The notes: generated by a model from the sequence alone, not told the origin. 64,000 nt of DNA from Verrucomicrobia bacterium LW23 (GCA_003054695.1 QAZA01000009.1:186001-250000); one strand, 5' to 3'. Positions 26,403 to 34,930 are shown, numbered from the stretch's first letter. Made by a program: numbers and translations.

Positions 26403-26553
26403 CTGCCGAGTGATGCAAACAGCCCCGGAGAGAGGATGAGTATCCGCAGCGTTGTGAAGGAACGCAACATCGGCAGGCAGGAGTTGTTGCGTCCCCACCG
26501 GGGTCCCGCTCGCTCGCATTCTGATGCGAAAGAACCCCAGGAAAGGCTCCCGA

Positions 26554-27345
26554 CTACTTCCTTGCGGACTCCGTGGGCTCGTTGGCTTTGCGCATCATGT
26601 CCAGGGCTCGCGTGGTTTGCGCCATGCCTTCGTAGGCCAGCCGATACTCCTCCGGAAGGTTTACGTTTTTGGTGAAGGGGGAGATGTCCGAGAACGTGTA
26701 GGTTACCTCGTCGTTTTGCGCGCGCACCGGGTAGCGGTCGGCAACGGATATCCACGCCAGGTAGATGGAGTCGGACGGCCAGTTGAGCGATTGCAGGTAC
26801 TCGTCCGAGATGCGGAACTTGTAGCACTCCTTGCCGTTTACCATCTCGGTGCCCACGTAAACGGCGCCGCCGTGCACCCAGTCGATGCCCGGCCAGGGTG
26901 GGCTAGCGGTGATGACGGCGATCTTTTTGGTGTCGCCGTCAAAGCGGCGCATCATCTGGCCCTTCAGGGAGAAGGCTTCCTCCTTGCGGTTGTCGCTAAA
27001 GTAGGTGATCTCGTGGCGAATCTTGTTCTGCCCAATCTTGCCTTCCATCCGCACGGGCAGCGTGGCGGGCAGAAACTTCTCGTCGGACGCCGCGGTTGCC
27101 GTGCTTCCGCCCCCGGTCGCTTCCACCGGCGCACCGTCCGGGCCGGCGCCCGGGGCCTTCTTCTTTGGGCGTGGCTGCTCGTGGCGTATGTCGATCGTCC
27201 AGCTGGTGCCGGAGGGGGGATTCTTGAAGTAGGGCGCCGACGGCGGGGGCGGTGCGGCCTGGGCGAGGGCAACGGGCGCCGCCAGGGCAAAGATAACGAC
27301 CGCCATGCACAGTCCCATGCATCTGCAATATAAGTCTTTATTCAT
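26554..27345 (-). CDS. Secreted hypothetical protein translationally coupled to Verru_Chthon A
   Basis: The 263-residue protein has a signal peptide (hydrophobic core MAVVIFALAAPVALAQA), a Pro-rich stretch, and a beta-rich body (GTSWTIDIRHEQPR, MRRFDGDTKKIAVITA, KECYKFRISDEYLQSL). I do not recognise a family; the layout resembles outer-membrane-associated or lipid-binding beta proteins. Its ATG at 27345 overlaps the end of the upstream gene in the 8 bases ATGAATAA, so it is probably translated by coupling and should be regarded as part of the cassette. Confidence 0.8.
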   Translation of the reverse strand: MNKDLYCRCMGLCMAVVIFALAAPVALAQAAPPPPSAPYFKNPPSGTSWTIDIRHEQPRPKKKAPGAGPDGAPVEATGGGSTATAASDEKFLPATLPVRMEGKIGQNKIRHEITYFSDNRKEEAFSLKGQMMRRFDGDTKKIAVITASPPWPGIDWVHGGAVYVGTEMVNGKECYKFRISDEYLQSLNWPSDSIYLAWISVADRYPVRAQNDEVTYTFSDISPFTKNVNLPEEYRLAYEGMAQTTRALDMMRKANEPTESARK

Positions 27346-30300
27346 GAACAGCTTCCATTTGCTGCGCTACAATCTTGCCCGTGTAGCGGTCAATCGATAC
27401 CGAGAGCCAGTAGCGCTGCTCTCCTTCCACCACAAACCGGTCCGCTGTGGAGGTTCCGGGCGGGAACTGGCCGCTTTGCGCCACGACGTCAATCAGCAGC
27501 GTCCACGTGCGCGTCTGGCTCACATCGGCCAGGCCTCGCACCAGCGCCTCGCGCCGCGTTTTGATGACGTCGAGCCCCGCGCTGCTCAGCCCCGGCGCCG
27601 ACATAAAGTTGGCCAGTTGCGCCACACTAAACGGCACGTTCGCCGTAGGCAGGCCGTTGATAAACGCATAGGCGCTGCCGGAGCCGTACTCGGTGGACGC
27701 AGTGTTAACGGTTGTGGCGCTGAGCGTGGTGGGCGTAAAGCTGCCCTCGCCCAGGTACGGCTCGATCGCCACCTGACTGAGCGCGGCTTGTTTGACTTGG
27801 GGCAGTATCGCGTTGAGATCAAACCGACCGTCGGTAATCTCCGGCTCGTCGGCCACGGTAAAGAGATCGAGCAGGCCCGAGTCGCCGCTCGTCTCATCAA
27901 AAAAGCTCAGCGACTTCCACGGCGTGTCGCGGAACACGTAGCCCAGCTCCGCCACGCTGCGATAGGGGCGCTGCAGCAGCGTCGGCCGGCTGGCGTGGCC
28001 CGGCACAAACTGCCCGCCGCTTACCTGCCGGTATGGATTAGCGCCCGTTGCGCTGAGGAATCCGTCCGTGGGCCGGAAGATACCGTCCGGGTCCGCCCAG
28101 TTCGTCGCCACCGCGCCAAAGCTGCCCGTTACGTTGGTGGAGCCCTTGCCGGCCTGCGGCAGAAAGACAGGCGGCGGCCCGCTGTTGCCCATGCCCGAGG
28201 TGTACGTATTGGGCGGCAGCACGCCGTAATCCCAGTGCCGCGTAATAATCGGCCCGATACGGCTGGTGCGGGGATCGTGCGTAAAGAGATAGTAGCAGCG
28301 CTCCAGGCCGTGAAATCCGTAGCTGCCGGTGGCGGGATTCTTCTCGTTAAAATGCCGGCCAAAACGGATCACCTGGGTTGGGTAGGAGACGCCGTCATTC
28401 TTGGCTCCGTTCAGGCCGGTGGTGGGCAACGCCTCGTTGCCGCCAAGTGTGGCATACGTCTTCCAGGCGCCGCCGGGCGTCCGATAGCGCATTACCATGT
28501 TAAGTTGTTCCAGGTGAACAAAATACGCGAGGCCGTTATTGACGAAGGAGGAGGATGGCTTGAACCACCACCCGTACGTCCCCGCCACCTTGCCGGTGCC
28601 CGTGTACTCCTTTTGCCAGGAAAAGAGCCGGAAGCCGCGGAAATTACCGTACGGCGCGTCAATATTGATGCGCATCTCGCCCGTCTCCGGATGCGTATAA
28701 AACGCAAGCTGATCCAGCCGCTGCGCCTGCAGGGGCTCGGTCGTCAGCGCGGCGCGGGGCAGCACGCGGTAGTCCTCAAAGCCGTACACGGAGCCGCCGC
28801 CGGCCACGCGGGGGATATCGATGCTGCCCAAGGACGCAAAGTTTTTCGTCATCGTCTGCGGGTAGATCGAGCCCGCGCCGTTATACTCGCAGCGCTTCAG
28901 CACCCCGCTGGCAAACTCAAAGCGCACGGCATCCGGCCCCAGCGTGGCGGGGGTGACGGGCGTGCGGTGCGGATTGAGGAAGACCGGCACCCACGCTAAG
29001 TCGCCGGAAAAGATGCGCAATGTGGAGGCGGAGGTGCCATCCGTCTCGCGCAGGCCGGTCATCGCAATGCCCCATATGTAGGGCAGATCTTCCACGCCGG
29101 CCGCCTCCACCGCCACGGTGCCGTAGGTAAGGGCCACGCAGGTGGGGTAGTTGTCGGCGTCCGCGCAGTCGATGATGGAGGCGCCGATGCGCAGCAACTG
29201 CATGTCCTTGTTGGCCTGGTAGGTGCGTGTGTCCTCGGTGCCCGCGTAGCTGGCGTAGTCCGTGCCGGAGGAGGCGGTGCCGGCCGTCCAGGGGCTGAGC
29301 ACGGTGCCCAGCGATCCCTCCAGGATGCCGGCTTTCAGCATCTCAAAGAAGTTGGGCTCGCGCGGCGCGGCCTCGGCAGCCACTTCGCCCAGCGTCTTGA
29401 TGGCGGCCTGCGGGGTTGGTTCCGCGCCGACATAGTCCCAGCGCTCGCTCGCGGAGTTCCAGCGCAGGCCAAAGACGGCCTGGATCGGCGCCTCGCCATC
29501 CACCGCAGTGGGGAAGACTGTGGAGCTCGGGCCGGTCGGCGTCAGCCAGGCCAGCCTGGCCAGGGAGAAGCGCCGCGTCACCATCGGGTCGCCCGCCTTG
29601 ACGGTGCGGGTGATCGGCTTGCCGTCGTCCGTGTAATGCGTCACCGTGCCGTCGGCGCCAAAGCGCACGTTGGGGATGTTGCGGTTGGGGGACGCGGCGT
29701 CCTCCGCTTTGGCCTCGTAGTCGATAGTGCTGCCAGGCGGGTTTACCGGGCGCCAGCTGGGCGCGCTAAGCGAGCGCGAAAAGTGGGTGAGGTACGGCGC
29801 CGCATTGCGCAGCCCCGTGTTTTGCGTGCGCACATAGCGCAGCAAATCCTGCCGGCTGGAGAAGAGATTCTGGTGAAAGCGCTCGCCGGACTCCAGGTTG
29901 GTGCTGAGCGTGGAGAGAAAGCCGTCCTCGCGCGCGGCCGACGCGTTCTGCATGTAGCCGGCGGCCGTTACCGCATCCGGGTTGCGGAACTCCGTCAGCT
30001 TCGTCACGTCCGCTGCCGAGATGCTGGTGGAAAGCGCCGTCATGTCGCTGCCGGATTGCATTGCTTTAAGCCTCGTCAGCTGCTCGGCGGAGACGCTGTC
30101 GCGAAACCCGGCCGCATTGGCGTTGAGTGCGCCGCCGATGTTATACACATTATACGCAAAGCGCCCTATCACCCCGGGAGAAGGTGTGTTGGTCGCCCCC
30201 TGTGTGCCGTGCACGTACACCCAGTTGGGCAGCTGATTGGTCGCCGTAAAGCCGCCCTGCACCAGCAGCGGAGCGCTCCAGCGGCCCGTGTCGATCGTGC

Positions 30301-30757
30301 GGCCATCCGATGCGCCGCCCGAGGTCGAATCGCCCGACGCGGCGGGGTCGGCCGACGGAATGCTCTGGCGCACCAGGTTAACAAAGTTGGTGCCGTTGAG
30401 GGGGATCGCGGCGGAGAGCTGCCGCAGCGGCACGGCGTTGGTGCGGTTGCGCGGGGTGTAGACGGTAAAGCCGTCGATCGTGCTGGGCACCGAGAAGTCG
30501 GGCCCGGTGATCTCCGCGATAACGCGCCCCGCCGCGTGAACCCCGCCGGATTGCGCGATGAGATCGGCCCGAACGCGCCCGCCGCGGCTGGCCTCCACCT
30601 TCATGTCGGCCGTAACCATGCTGAAGAAGGCGAGGATGGCCACGGAGACCAGCACGATCATGGAGAGGGTGATGATCAGCGCCATGCCGGAGCGGCGGCG
30701 GGGGTAGGGGACGGTACGGAGGACCGATACGGCGGCTCTTCTTCTTCTGGGCATCAT
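27338..30757 (-). CDS. Verru_Chthon cassette protein A
   Basis: The 1139-residue protein begins with a basic stretch (MMPRRRRAAVSVLR) and one membrane helix, MALIITLSMIVLVSVAILAF, followed by FFSMVTADMKVEASRGGRVR, as in PilX-like giant proteins of the Verru_Chthon cassette. The rest is a long secreted, Thr/Ser/Gly-rich body without known enzyme motifs. The cassettes also include small prepilins, which implies that the products assemble through a type II/IV-like export machine, but the biological role is unknown. Its own promoter (30837-30881) carries the LacI-type module. The last 8 bases overlap the start of the next gene. Confidence 0.88.
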   Translation of the reverse strand: MMPRRRRAAVSVLRTVPYPRRRSGMALIITLSMIVLVSVAILAFFSMVTADMKVEASRGGRVRADLIAQSGGVHAAGRVIAEITGPDFSVPSTIDGFTVYTPRNRTNAVPLRQLSAAIPLNGTNFVNLVRQSIPSADPAASGDSTSGGASDGRTIDTGRWSAPLLVQGGFTATNQLPNWVYVHGTQGATNTPSPGVIGRFAYNVYNIGGALNANAAGFRDSVSAEQLTRLKAMQSGSDMTALSTSISAADVTKLTEFRNPDAVTAAGYMQNASAAREDGFLSTLSTNLESGERFHQNLFSSRQDLLRYVRTQNTGLRNAAPYLTHFSRSLSAPSWRPVNPPGSTIDYEAKAEDAASPNRNIPNVRFGADGTVTHYTDDGKPITRTVKAGDPMVTRRFSLARLAWLTPTGPSSTVFPTAVDGEAPIQAVFGLRWNSASERWDYVGAEPTPQAAIKTLGEVAAEAAPREPNFFEMLKAGILEGSLGTVLSPWTAGTASSGTDYASYAGTEDTRTYQANKDMQLLRIGASIIDCADADNYPTCVALTYGTVAVEAAGVEDLPYIWGIAMTGLRETDGTSASTLRIFSGDLAWVPVFLNPHRTPVTPATLGPDAVRFEFASGVLKRCEYNGAGSIYPQTMTKNFASLGSIDIPRVAGGGSVYGFEDYRVLPRAALTTEPLQAQRLDQLAFYTHPETGEMRINIDAPYGNFRGFRLFSWQKEYTGTGKVAGTYGWWFKPSSSFVNNGLAYFVHLEQLNMVMRYRTPGGAWKTYATLGGNEALPTTGLNGAKNDGVSYPTQVIRFGRHFNEKNPATGSYGFHGLERCYYLFTHDPRTSRIGPIITRHWDYGVLPPNTYTSGMGNSGPPPVFLPQAGKGSTNVTGSFGAVATNWADPDGIFRPTDGFLSATGANPYRQVSGGQFVPGHASRPTLLQRPYRSVAELGYVFRDTPWKSLSFFDETSGDSGLLDLFTVADEPEITDGRFDLNAILPQVKQAALSQVAIEPYLGEGSFTPTTLSATTVNTASTEYGSGSAYAFINGLPTANVPFSVAQLANFMSAPGLSSAGLDVIKTRREALVRGLADVSQTRTWTLLIDVVAQSGQFPPGTSTADRFVVEGEQRYWLSVSIDRYTGKIVAQQMEAVHE

Positions 30758-30836
30758 GGATAGTGGCCGGTGAAGGGGTTGCGGGGCGGAGGCTTGGGCG
30801 AAGAGCGGCGTGATCCTGCAAGCGCGGGCGCTAATA

Positions 30837-30881
30837 GTTCACGTGCTCAATGTACGATTTGGGCGGGGCGGATGTCAATGC
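30837..30881 (-). promoter_or_regulatory. Promoter/operator module of Verru_Chthon A
   Basis: On the minus strand CGCATTGACA precedes a good sigma-70-like promoter: TTGACA (30878-30873), 18-base spacer, TACATT, then the box GAGCACGTGAAC (30848-30837) right at the expected transcription start. A box in this place would block transcription when bound. Confidence 0.65.
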
Positions 30882-30926
30882 GATAGTCGGCTGCGAAGCG
30901 GCGCTGCGTTGAGGCGCTTTTGGGAA

Positions 30927-30942
30927 TTGTTCACGTGCACAA
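30927..30942. promoter_or_regulatory. Second 16-bp operator-like box between Verru_Chthon C and A
   Basis: TTGTTCACGTGCACAA is palindromic except at one pair of positions, with central CG as in LacI-family operators. It lies 79 bp upstream of the box at the Verru_Chthon A promoter, a spacing compatible with looping. Confidence 0.6.
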
Positions 30943-30972
30943 CTTTGGGCAAAACAAGAGGCGCTTCTCCCC

Positions 30973-31830
30973 TTACCGCACCGGCACCGTCATCTGCACA
31001 ATGCGCATCGTGGAGATGGCGGGCTGGGGAATGGCGTTGAGCGCGCCGGAGTTGATCAGCGTGTTCCAGGCCTCGTGCGGCGTTTGACCGGCGGCGGGGG
31101 AGGGGAGCAAGGCGCCGATGTTTGTGGCGCCCGGCAGTCGCAGGATGGACTCCTCCACCGTCGCAACGGCCACCGTCAGCGAGCGCACGCGCGGCGCGGC
31201 GGGATCCGGCGCGGCGCCGCCCGCCAGGCGCAGCGCGTAGAAGCCGCTCGGCACGGTCTCCCCCAGGGCGGTATCACTTTTCCAGGGGCCGGCGGTGCTG
31301 AGCGGTTCGGTGGTGCCGTTGTCCAGCACCACCATTACCTCAAAACGCAGCACGCTGTTGGAGAGGGGCGCGACGTTTGGCGCGGTAACGGCGGCCAGCG
31401 CCTGCGCCATCAGGTCAGGCTGGCCCCATGTCACAATCTCCGCTTTGCGCGTAAGTTGCGTGCCCGCAAGCTCATACGCCACGGCAAGAAAGCGGAAATC
31501 GCTGACGCCCTGGGGCCCGCGGTTGCGGGTAAGGAAGGCGAGCGTGGCGTTGCCGGAATCCTGCCGCACAAAGATGGTGGCGGCCTCCCCCTGGGCCACC
31601 AGCGCGGTCAGGTCCTTGCGCAGCGGGTCCAGCACCATGCGCGCCTGGCGCATCGCCACCATTTGGCGGTGCGAGTTTTGCGTGGCGCGCACCGTGCCGC
31701 TAAAGATTTGCAGCAGCAACCCCATCACGAGGGTCAGCACCATCATCGCCACCATCAGCTCCACCAGCGTAAACGCCGCGCAATGGCGCAAGCGCGGGCT
31801 GGGCCGCAGATGGAGGGTGGGGGATTTCAT
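30973..31830 (-). CDS. Verru_Chthon cassette protein C (prepilin-like)
   Basis: The 285-residue protein has a leader (MKSPTLHLRPSPRLRHCAA) and prepilin helix FTLVELMVAMMVLTLVMGLL, then QIFSGTVRATQNSHRQMVAM, which is diagnostic of the Verru_Chthon C family (PilW/GspJ-like). The processing site has Ala instead of the usual Gly before Phe, unlike the other prepilins in this window. It is probably exported and assembled with proteins A and D. Start 31830; an in-frame 31863 start would lengthen the leader. Same strand as protein A, 215 bp upstream of it. Confidence 0.85.
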   Translation of the reverse strand: MKSPTLHLRPSPRLRHCAAFTLVELMVAMMVLTLVMGLLLQIFSGTVRATQNSHRQMVAMRQARMVLDPLRKDLTALVAQGEAATIFVRQDSGNATLAFLTRNRGPQGVSDFRFLAVAYELAGTQLTRKAEIVTWGQPDLMAQALAAVTAPNVAPLSNSVLRFEVMVVLDNGTTEPLSTAGPWKSDTALGETVPSGFYALRLAGGAAPDPAAPRVRSLTVAVATVEESILRLPGATNIGALLPSPAAGQTPHEAWNTLINSGALNAIPQPAISTMRIVQMTVPVR

Positions 31831-31877
31831 ACGATCAGCAAGGTGAAAAGGTGAGATCGACAACGCTATTTAAACAT

Positions 31878-31993
31878 CCCCCCTTTGTCCCCGTTAGAGG
31901 CTTGTATCCCCCCTTGGAGCGAGATATATTCCCATCTGTAAGTAACACGGCATCAAAGATATATCTTGCTCCAAGGGGGGACAAAGGGGGAGG
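31878..31993. repeat. Inverted repeat of family A between two cassette genes
   Basis: Inner arms 31908-31929 and 31959-31980 (CCCCCCTTGGAGCGAGATAT... / ...ATATCTTGCTCCAAGGGGGG) pair with one mismatch, flanked by CCCCCTTTGTCCCC and GGACAAAGGGGGAGG. The left arm also carries TTAGAGGCTTGTATCCCCCC, found again at 40965. It fills the gap between the GspH-like gene and protein C. Confidence 0.8.
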
Positions 31994-32042
31994 GAATACG
32001 TTACCTGAAGTTAAACGGGCCGGCTCTCTTCTGTCATCCCCC

Positions 32043-32828
32043 TTACAGCTTGCGGACGATACGCGTGGCGCCGGTGGAGCCTTGCACGACGACGGCGGCG
32101 TCATCGGCGTTGGTGAGGAGGGTGGTGCCTTTGGCCTGGACGAAGCTGATGTCGATGCGGTCGTCGTACCCGTCGTCCGCGGTAACCTTGCCGCGCAGAA
32201 GTGCCTCGCCGCCAGGGGTATAGGTGATGGTCTGGCCGTCGAAGGAACGCGTGGCAAGCTCGAACTTGATGCCCTGGGTGCTGCCGCTGAGACTGGTGGG
32301 CGTGCCGGGCATCACCGCGCGGGTTTCGGTGCGTAGCTGCGCCCAGGGCACCAGTGCAACGCCTTTCAGCCGAACGGGTTGCGTCAGCGGCACCAGGTTG
32401 GCGGCGTCCGTGTTGGTGGCGGAGCCATCGCGCGAGTACACCGCGACAAACACCGTGGAGAGGTTGCCGCCCGACATCTCGGTAGTGGCGCCCACCCACA
32501 CGTAAGTCTGGCGGGCCACCGCCTGGCTGCGCGCCAGCTCCAGCAGGCCGGCCAGGTCGTACGCGCTGGTCGCCACGGTGCGGCTGTCCATGATGCCTCG
32601 CAAGGCGGGCATCGCGGCGGCGCTCATTACGGAAATGACGGCGACGACCACCAGTAACTCGCTGAGAGTAAAGCCTTTGCGGCGACGGATGCCGGTTTCC
32701 AGGTGTCCCTTGCGTCCCTTGCCGCGGGGCGCGCGCGCCTGGCCCAGCCTGCCGGCGATGCGTGCCGGGCTGGAGGAGGAGAGGGCGGATTTCGTTGCGC
32801 CGCAGAGAAGAGCAAAGAAATAGTTCAC
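32043..32828 (-). CDS. GspH-like prepilin of the Verru_Chthon cassette
   Basis: A basic segment RRRKG precedes the processing site and helix FTLSELLVVVAVISVMSAAA, with Glu at +5, then AYDLAGLLELARSQAVARQT as in GspH pseudopilins. The body (roughly 190 residues) is beta-rich. It fills the place of a small prepilin in the cassette but is clearly different from the orphan protein D at 6794. The start is uncertain: the ATG at 32882 lies upstream of the likely promoter, and the GTG at 32828 overlaps the operator box; no other ATG/GTG/TTG is in frame before the helix. A CTG at 32702, after AAGGGACGCAAGGGA, would give a normal 10-residue leader. Confidence 0.78.
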   Translation of the reverse strand: MNYFFALLCGATKSALSSSSPARIAGRLGQARAPRGKGRKGHLETGIRRRKGFTLSELLVVVAVISVMSAAAMPALRGIMDSRTVATSAYDLAGLLELARSQAVARQTYVWVGATTEMSGGNLSTVFVAVYSRDGSATNTDAANLVPLTQPVRLKGVALVPWAQLRTETRAVMPGTPTSLSGSTQGIKFELATRSFDGQTITYTPGGEALLRGKVTADDGYDDRIDISFVQAKGTTLLTNADDAAVVVQGSTGATRIVRKL

Positions 32829-32866
32829 GTGCACAATTTGCGCTTTTGACCAATGATTGTCAATGC
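32823..32866 (-). promoter_or_regulatory. Promoter/operator module of the GspH-like gene
   Basis: On the minus strand CGCATTGACA (TTGACA at 32863-32858) is followed after 24 bases by GTGCACGTGAAC in the context AAATTGTGCACGTGAACT. The box lies over the expected -10/start region, the same geometry as at Verru_Chthon A and the LacI gene. Confidence 0.65.
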
Positions 32867-32940
32867 GATTTTTAAGCGCCATTAACGAACAAAGGGGCCT
32901 CGCCGCACCCCTTCTCAGAGGAGAAAACGTCTAATTCCGG

Positions 32941-32954
32941 GCACGAGCACAATT
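32941..32954. promoter_or_regulatory. Degenerate operator-like box
   Basis: GCACGAGCACAATT, a one-base variant of the GCACGTGCACAATT boxes, about 110 bp upstream of the GspH-like promoter. The 366-bp stretch from here to 33194 has no gene. Confidence 0.4.
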
Positions 32955-33078
32955 TTATTTTTCGCAGGAAATCATTGCATTCGCCATGTTAGCTTTTCGC
33001 GCTCCAAAACCGCGCGCAAATTGATCCTGTCTCGCAACATTCTGAAGCTTAATAGTTTATGTAACATGCCCGTCTCGT

Positions 33079-33094
33079 ATTGTGCACGAGCACA
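33079..33094. promoter_or_regulatory. Degenerate operator-like box
   Basis: ATTGTGCACGAGCACA, followed by a T run, is another variant of the same box, about 138 bp from the previous one. Together these may allow looping by a tetrameric LacI-type protein. Confidence 0.4.
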
Positions 33095-33194
33095 TTTTTT
33101 TAACCCCTTTCTGTCACCCCATTCCCTTTCTCCGTCGGGACAAAAGGGATCGGTTGGAGGATGTAGCGTTGACACGCCCCAGGAGATTCTGGCG

Positions 33195-33887
33195 TTAATC
33201 CCTGCGCAGCAATCCCTTACGCGCCATTGCCTCGCGCAGCAGGCGGCGGCCGTCGGTCTCAATCGGTTTGTGGTGGCCTACGATGATGCGGTTGAAATCC
33301 CAGCGCATCAGCTCCGTAATGCTTTCGTTAAAGGCCTTCCGGTCGCGGATCATCAACGGGAAAAGCCGGCCCATGTCGGGCTGATGCTGCACGCCCATCA
33401 GCCAGCGGTGGACAAACCGGGCCCAGCCGGTGGTTTCCTCAAAGTTAAAGATAAGGTCCGTGACGATAAGGGTGCGCGAGGGTACGTGGAAAAACGCGTG
33501 CTCCTGCAACGCGGGCATGCCGGCCAGGCGCAGCACACGCACCTCGTCGCCCCACTCGGCCGGCACGGGCAGCAGCGGTTGCGTGGCCACTCCGGCCCGG
33601 GCGGCAAAGCCCGCCGGCGCCAGGTAGGGGATGTCCGCGAAGGCCCGGCGCCCCGCCTGGGCGTAGGTGTCGTGCATCAGCGTGGCGTCCACCAGCCAGC
33701 CGGGTGTGCCCAGCGCGGTGATCTCCGCAACGTCGCCGGCGCCAAACGGAGCGGTGGAGTGAATGATGAGACGGCCGGCGGCGCGGCCGGATGTCAGCCG
33801 GATGACGGTGACTACGCGCCCCTGCTCTCCCCCCAGCAAACGCAGGGGGAAGTGTTTGATCCAAAGGTCGGGTGCAAGCTCCTGCAT
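33195..33887 (-). CDS. DUF4336 family protein (copy 1)
   Basis: The 230-residue protein starts MQELAPDLWIKHFPLRLLGG, then has EITALGTPGWLVDATLMHDT and RIIVGHHKPIETDGRRLLRE, typical of DUF4336, a group distantly related to metallo-beta-lactamase folds. The classical HxHxDH motif is absent, so metal hydrolase activity is doubtful. It is about two-thirds identical by eye to the next gene upstream, with the same length, an obvious tandem duplication 88 bp apart on the same strand. Confidence 0.78.
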   Translation of the reverse strand: MQELAPDLWIKHFPLRLLGGEQGRVVTVIRLTSGRAAGRLIIHSTAPFGAGDVAEITALGTPGWLVDATLMHDTYAQAGRRAFADIPYLAPAGFAARAGVATQPLLPVPAEWGDEVRVLRLAGMPALQEHAFFHVPSRTLIVTDLIFNFEETTGWARFVHRWLMGVQHQPDMGRLFPLMIRDRKAFNESITELMRWDFNRIIVGHHKPIETDGRRLLREAMARKGLLRRD

Positions 33888-33975
33888 CAGCCAACCTTAG
33901 CGGAGAAAGCGCCGCAGGCAAGGGGCGTGCAGCGCGGCGGTGCGGGCAGGGGAGGGGGCAGCGGTGTGAGGCGCG

Positions 33976-34671
33976 CTACAACTCCCTGGGCAGCATGCCC
34001 TTGCGTTCCAACGCCTCGCGCAGAAGCTCACGGCCGTTGGTCTCCACGGGCTTATTGTGGCCCACAATAATGCGGTCAAAATCCCACGTCATCAGCTCGG
34101 TAATGCTGGTGTCGTAGGCGTAGCGGTCTTTGATGAGCAGGGGGAACAGGCGCGCGGCGTCGGGGTGTTGCTTTACGCCCATCAGCCAGCGGCGGAAGAA
34201 GCCGGTCCAGCCGCCGGTGTCGTCAAAGTTAAACACGAGATCGGCGACAATGAGTGTGCGCGTGGGCGCGTGCAAAAACACATGTTCCTCCGCCCCGGGC
34301 ATGCCGGCGATGCGCAGCACGCGCACCTCGCTGCCCCACTCGGCGGGGGCGGGCAGCAGCGGCAGCGTTTCTACACCGGCCTCCCTGGAGAAGCCCTCCG
34401 GAGCCAGGTAGGGGATGGACGGGAAGGCGGCGCGCCCCTCCTTCGCAAACGTGTCGTGCCGCAGCATGGAGTCCACCAGCCAGCCCGGCGTGCCCAGGGC
34501 GGTGATTTCCGCCACGTCGCCGGCCTCAAATGGCCCGGTGGAGTGAATAATGAGCTTGCCGGCCGCCGGGCCGGACGCGAGCCGGATGACCGTGACAACA
34601 CGCCCCTGATGTCCACCTAACATGCTGAGCGGGAACTGCTTGATCCAGAGATTTGGGGCAACTGCCTGCAT
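33976..34671 (-). CDS. DUF4336 family protein (copy 2)
   Basis: The 231-residue paralogue of the previous gene: MQAVAPNLWIKQFPLSMLGG, EITALGTPGWLVDSMLRHDT, RIIVGHNKPVETNGRELLRE. The histidine pair in RIIVGHHKP of copy 1 is HN here, a change in what could be a ligand or substrate position. The start at 34671 is shared in sequence context with copy 1; the frame is open to 35094 but the extra part is not conserved. Function unknown. Confidence 0.78.
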   Translation of the reverse strand: MQAVAPNLWIKQFPLSMLGGHQGRVVTVIRLASGPAAGKLIIHSTGPFEAGDVAEITALGTPGWLVDSMLRHDTFAKEGRAAFPSIPYLAPEGFSREAGVETLPLLPAPAEWGSEVRVLRIAGMPGAEEHVFLHAPTRTLIVADLVFNFDDTGGWTGFFRRWLMGVKQHPDAARLFPLLIKDRYAYDTSITELMTWDFDRIIVGHNKPVETNGRELLREALERKGMLPREL

Positions 34672-34901
34672 GGCTGGACCATAGCATAAAACAGGGGCGG
34701 AAGGAAAGTCCACAATCCAGGAAATGGCAGTGCGAGCGGGGGCATGCAATTTGCATGAATCGGCACGGATCGGGGGGCGTTTCGCAAGGCTACTAAATGG
34801 TACAGAACATAAAGGTTGGCCGCCCGATTTTGCGGAAGCAAGGGTGTAACCGGTTGTGGCGCAGCGGTATGGAGAGGTTGCTGGTGGGCCTGTCACGAAA
34901 T

Positions 34902-34917
34902 TGGCACGATTCCAGCA
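34902..34917 (+). promoter_or_regulatory. Sigma-54-like promoter candidate
   Basis: TGGCACG-ATTC-CAGCA has the -24 GG and -12 GC at exactly the spacing required by sigma-54. It would start transcription only a few bases before the ATG at 34931, which is unusual. An RpoN gene is present at 42474-43880. Confidence 0.35.
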
Positions 34918-34930
34918 GAAATTGAGATGC

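Noticed and set aside
34856-34930. tRNA-like stretch TGGCGCAGCGGTATGG
   Set aside because: Resembles a D-arm start but no acceptor stem, anticodon arm or T-arm could be formed.
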